Assembly: GCA_017303995.1 (NCBI GenBank)
Contig: JAFLBE010000025.1
Span: forward strand, 1-64,000
DNA from: Bacteroidota bacterium
Lineage (GTDB): Bacteria; Bacteroidota; JABWAT01
Length of the DNA stretch: 64,000 bases
Reading direction: 5' to 3'
The notes under the pieces are model-generated. The model saw only the letters and a program-made list of their open reading frames with translations. It was not told where the DNA came from and made no database searches. Shown one piece after another: positions 61,601 to 64,000 of the stretch (its first letter is position 1; the number at the start of each line of letters is the position of its first letter). A program made the position numbers and the translations under genes.

Positions 61601-61826
61601 AAAGATCTGAAGCAGAAAGGGATTTGAGAAGAAGAAGAATAGATTTGACTTCGTTTACCGTGATACCCTGACTGGCGTATTGTGATAGTAAAAAGGACGT
61701 CAAGTCCTCCTCAAACAACACATCATCAGGCCTGCGGACAAGAGTAATACCAAGGAAATGGGGGAAATCTTCCTGCCCCAGCAACTTGGCAAAAGCCTCT
61801 TCTAATTTTTCTTCAGTGAATTTCAT
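58605..61826 (-). CDS. hsdR: Type I restriction enzyme subunit R
   Basis: DNA translocase and nuclease of a type I restriction-modification system. 1073 residues. N-terminal PD-(D/E)xK-type nuclease about residues 155-185 ([21 protein letters not shown] in parts). Helicase domain: Walker A [16 protein letters not shown] (~319), [11 protein letters not shown], the DEAH-type [11 protein letters not shown] (~422), VGFTGTPID, then [38 protein letters not shown] in parts (motifs V/VI). A C-terminal helical domain binds the rest of the complex. ATG overlaps the TIR gene by 4 bases. The methylase and specificity genes (hsdM, hsdS) are not in the window; they may lie beyond 64000. Confidence 0.94.
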   Translation of the reverse strand: [1073 protein letters not shown]

Positions 61827-62407
61827 TTTTTTCTTTTAAGCCAGTCTTTAAGTTGCGATAGCCTAAATTTACCATTTTCAAGTGGGGTTTTTACATAATA
61901 GCCTTTAAGTATAGTAGTTCCATTTGAATATTTACCACTGCCATCTTCAAATTCGATATGAGGATATATACGTAAATATTCTGCTCCACTAAAGTTTTGA
62001 GAAGTTCTATTTATGGGAAATAATGCGATATGCTCGTTGTACTTTGCTGCATCGCCTAAACCCAACTCCCAATTGCACCATTTAGACTTTATCGCGTTTG
62101 ATGTTGCAACAAGAATAAATTTATTTGCAACTTTGATTTTTTCTTTAAGGCGTAATGCAGTTTTTGCATTTGTATATGCAGGCATTTCTTCATCCATCCA
62201 GTCAACATATATCTCGACACCTTCTTCATTCAAAAAAGCAACAACATCTTGTAAAAGTGTTAACTCATCATGTTTATGAGAAAGAAAAACCATTGGTTTT
62301 GTCCTGTCTCTTGATGAACTTTCATTTAAAACAACAACATCTTTTTTTGAGAAAGTCTTAGTTCTCGGCCTATAACTTGCAAGTTGTGATTCTGTTATGA
62401 AACTCAT
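61823..62407 (-). CDS. TIR-domain protein (3)
   Basis: 194 residues. After ~38 N-terminal residues the TIR domain begins: KPMVFLSHKHDELTLLQDVVAFLNEEG, VEIYVDWMDEEMP, KIKVANKFILVATSNAIKSK and WCNWELGLGDAAKY, with the catalytic-type Glu in NWELGLG. TIR domains of this kind hydrolyse NAD+ or produce cyclic ADP-ribose isomers that activate a partner. The C-terminal ~40 residues (GKYSNGTTILKGYYVKTP) are an extension. Two bases separate it from the TIR-like gene upstream; its end overlaps hsdR, so the defence genes form one operon. Confidence 0.88.
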   Translation of the reverse strand: MSFITESQLASYRPRTKTFSKKDVVVLNESSSRDRTKPMVFLSHKHDELTLLQDVVAFLNEEGVEIYVDWMDEEMPAYTNAKTALRLKEKIKVANKFILVATSNAIKSKWCNWELGLGDAAKYNEHIALFPINRTSQNFSGAEYLRIYPHIEFEDGSGKYSNGTTILKGYYVKTPLENGKFRLSQLKDWLKRKK

Positions 62408-62409
62408 TG

Positions 62410-63096
62410 CTATTTGATATTTTTTCTTAATTCAAATTCTTCTTTTCTATCTCGTAATTCGATTGCTTTGTCAATGTATTTTGAAGGATTCTCAATAAAA
62501 TCATCCCACTTTACTGAATCGATGTAAGAATAATCTCCGCTGTAAATCCATTTACCGTTACAAACACTACGGTTTGGATTCTTAACATTGAACATATTTT
62601 CTTTTAATATACCAAATAATATTCCAGTATTTAGCATTCTGCAATTACATTCTGGATCATAATTAATATAATATGAGTATGAACCAATTTCATCTGGCAA
62701 CACAACCGCTAATACGCCATTTGTTTTACTTCTTTGACCTTGTCGTGATTGTTCCTTCAAAGAGTAAGAAATTTCCCAAGGAATCCATTGTTCGTTTTCG
62801 GTTAGAAATGGATTCTTCATACCTTTTGAAATCAAAACAATTGTAACACTGCTATCAAATATTTTATCCCCTAACTTCGATCCAATTGTTGAATCTTCAA
62901 GACTTTCCATACTTTCGTTATCATCTTCCCCCTTAAAGATATGGTCATCTTCTTCAAGTATTTCAGACAATTTATCTACAAAGTGCCTTGCGGTAGTTTG
63001 AACTTTGATTTTACCCCCAAAGGTATTTTCAAAAATATTTAAATCCTGAACCAAAAAATCAGAATACTTATAGGAAACAAAAACCTTTCTACCCAT
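62410..63096 (-). CDS. TIR-like (MTH538/DUF1863-type) protein (2)
   Basis: 228 residues from ATG 63096; a TTG four codons earlier is inside the upstream gene. The N-terminal GRKVFVSYKYSDFLVQDLNIF begins a TIR-like fold, with SSVTIVLISKGMKNPF and NEQWIPWEISYSLKEQ (Trp-x-x-x-Glu, the catalytic position) further in. It contains a ~45-residue acidic insertion (IFKGEDDNESMESLEDS). It resembles ThsB-type proteins more loosely than the next gene. ATG overlaps the stop of the preceding gene (TAATG), so translation is coupled. Confidence 0.8.
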   Translation of the reverse strand: MGRKVFVSYKYSDFLVQDLNIFENTFGGKIKVQTTARHFVDKLSEILEEDDHIFKGEDDNESMESLEDSTIGSKLGDKIFDSSVTIVLISKGMKNPFLTENEQWIPWEISYSLKEQSRQGQRSKTNGVLAVVLPDEIGSYSYYINYDPECNCRMLNTGILFGILKENMFNVKNPNRSVCNGKWIYSGDYSYIDSVKWDDFIENPSKYIDKAIELRDRKEEFELRKNIK

Positions 63097-63671
63097 TATT
63101 TCACCCAATTAGCAAAGTTATTATAACCTTCATGGTCAATCCAATCATAGATTTCATATTCACTTGATAAACGATAAATTTTATTTCGGTATTTTTCTTC
63201 TACTTCCTTTACCCTCCATCCCTCCAAATCAGGATATTTAATCCATTTACCATTTATAAAGTCGTGTAAATTTAGTTTCTTTCCATCCGAACTAAACGAA
63301 TATCCTAAGAAAAATAATGGGTTGTTACCCTTTGATTTTGTTTTCCCATCTTTCCCTTTGATCGAATTGATGTGTACACAAAAAATATTATTTTCGCGTT
63401 CAAAACTCTTCATTATTTCATAGGATACCCATCTTCTATTAAAGGTGTCCGTTCCAACAAGAACGCAGGTATTGCTTGTATTTTCTAAACCACTATTGAT
63501 AAGCCTTTTCAAAGCCAAATCACTTGTCCTTTTTGCAGATTCCCAAATTGAATAATCAAAGAATCCTGCAGCCTGTCTATCGGACTTTGTTAACCAATGA
63601 TTACGAACAACATTTGCTCTAAAATCAATAACATCTTGGTAATGAAAACTAAAAAATACTTTTTTAGCCAT
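63096..63671 (-). CDS. ThsB-like TIR protein (1)
   Basis: 191 residues, close to the MTH538/DUF1863 TIR-like proteins that serve as ThsB in Thoeris defence, where infection triggers synthesis of a cyclic ADP-ribose isomer. Motifs: AKKVFFSFHYQDVIDFRANV, GFFDYSIWESAKR, ALKRLINSGLENTSNTCVLVGTDTFNRRWVSYEIMKSFERENNIFCVHINSIKGKDGK in parts. The catalytic-type Glu sits in RRWVSYEI. Five bases downstream of the SLOG-like gene, overlapping the next TIR gene by one base. Confidence 0.87.
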   Translation of the reverse strand: MAKKVFFSFHYQDVIDFRANVVRNHWLTKSDRQAAGFFDYSIWESAKRTSDLALKRLINSGLENTSNTCVLVGTDTFNRRWVSYEIMKSFERENNIFCVHINSIKGKDGKTKSKGNNPLFFLGYSFSSDGKKLNLHDFINGKWIKYPDLEGWRVKEVEEKYRNKIYRLSSEYEIYDWIDHEGYNNFANWVK

Positions 63672-63675
63672 ACTT

Positions 63676-64000
63676 TTATATTTTATCCATTAAAAATTTC
63701 TGAAACAAGGACATATATCCATAATCCTTTAAAAGCCTTTCGTTTTTTAATTCTTCTGGAAAAATATTTTCATATAGGATTTTTGTTGCAGCTCCTGTAC
63801 TTGCTATTGGAAGTAATAAAGCATTTGGATGATACTCCCTAAACATTTTGTATTCCACTTCTATCCCATCCATTCCTCCAATAAATACTGCTGCAGAAAA
63901 TTCATTTTCAGAAAACATTCTTTTGCGCATTTGCTGAATACTGGAATGAATATCTCCAACATTTTCTGTTAGAACAATATTTTGAAATAATTCATTTTCA
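63676..64000 (-). CDS. SLOG-like effector/sensor protein, C-terminal part
   Basis: The frame is open to the window edge, so only the last ~107 residues are visible. FSAAVFIGGMDGIEVEYKMF then HPNALLLPIASTGAATKIL is a SLOG-type Rossmann segment with the GGMxGIxxE and PIxSTGxA motifs, as in nucleotide-sensing domains of the ThsA (STALD) and related families. In Thoeris, ThsA carries a Sir2 NADase before a SLOG domain that senses the TIR-made cyclic nucleotide; the visible part fits this order, but the N-terminus must be seen. It leads the operon in the direction of the TIR genes. Confidence 0.75.
   Translation of the reverse strand, partial: ENELFQNIVLTENVGDIHSSIQQMRKRMFSENEFSAAVFIGGMDGIEVEYKMFREYHPNALLLPIASTGAATKILYENIFPEELKNERLLKDYGYMSLFQKFLMDKI

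Overview
The window looks like a chromosomal segment of a free-living bacterium of the FCB superphylum (Bacteroidota, Ignavibacteriota, Calditrichota and relatives). Four large secreted proteins end in the 'YPNPFNP' C-terminal sorting module typical of type IX-like secretion in that group. A DUF2480-family protein, a quinone-linked class 2 dihydroorotate dehydrogenase and a complex I operon fit the same placement. This is inference; no 16S rRNA or universal marker set is present.

Layout. 1-3405: end of pyrD, an mlaE-type permease, then trpC-trpF. 4027-6887: three-gene proton-translocating transhydrogenase (pntAA-pntAB-pntB). 7695-10457: trpB, a small membrane protein, rnhB, yraN. 10498-19586 (minus strand): outer-membrane protein, a short DUF2480 protein, an A-type Fe-S carrier, cysteine desulfurase, two paralogous small proteins, a PduL-like/RpiB pair sharing a terminal motif, a TldD-like protease, ribBA and yajC. 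19845-33713: four YPNPFNP-tailed secreted proteins in two related pairs, with two Hsp20 genes between the pairs. 34030-40564: a PHP-glycosyltransferase fusion, a small Cys protein, a tandem tRNA-Ser(CGA) array in which two of three copies carry a structured insertion in the T arm, a lipoprotein, a thioesterase, a VanZ-like protein and the NAD(P)H-hydrate repair enzyme. 40573-54594: complex I operon nuoABCDEFGH-marC-nuoJKLMN, in which nuoI is absent and a MarC-family gene occupies its usual place. 54595-57120: almost gene-free DNA with two copies of a roughly 470-bp element that folds into hairpins with compensatory base changes. 57121-64000: a membrane protein and then a defence island: an unrecognised protein, type I restriction subunit HsdR, three consecutive TIR/TIR-like proteins and the C-terminus of a SLOG-like protein running off the edge.

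Intergenic DNA is packed with short palindromic repeat families (18-bp perfect inverted repeats, GGAGGGG/CCCCTCC hairpins, CCACAGAG-type and AAGGCGTAAGG-type strings). They sit between genes, inside the nuo operon, and once in frame inside a secreted-protein gene.

Most interesting points: (1) the TIR-TIR-TIR-SLOG cluster tightly joined to hsdR, a candidate Thoeris-like signalling system embedded in a type I restriction locus; (2) the covarying 470-bp repeat, a candidate structured RNA or mobile element; (3) the tRNA-Ser copies with inserted palindromic DNA; (4) replacement of nuoI by marC.
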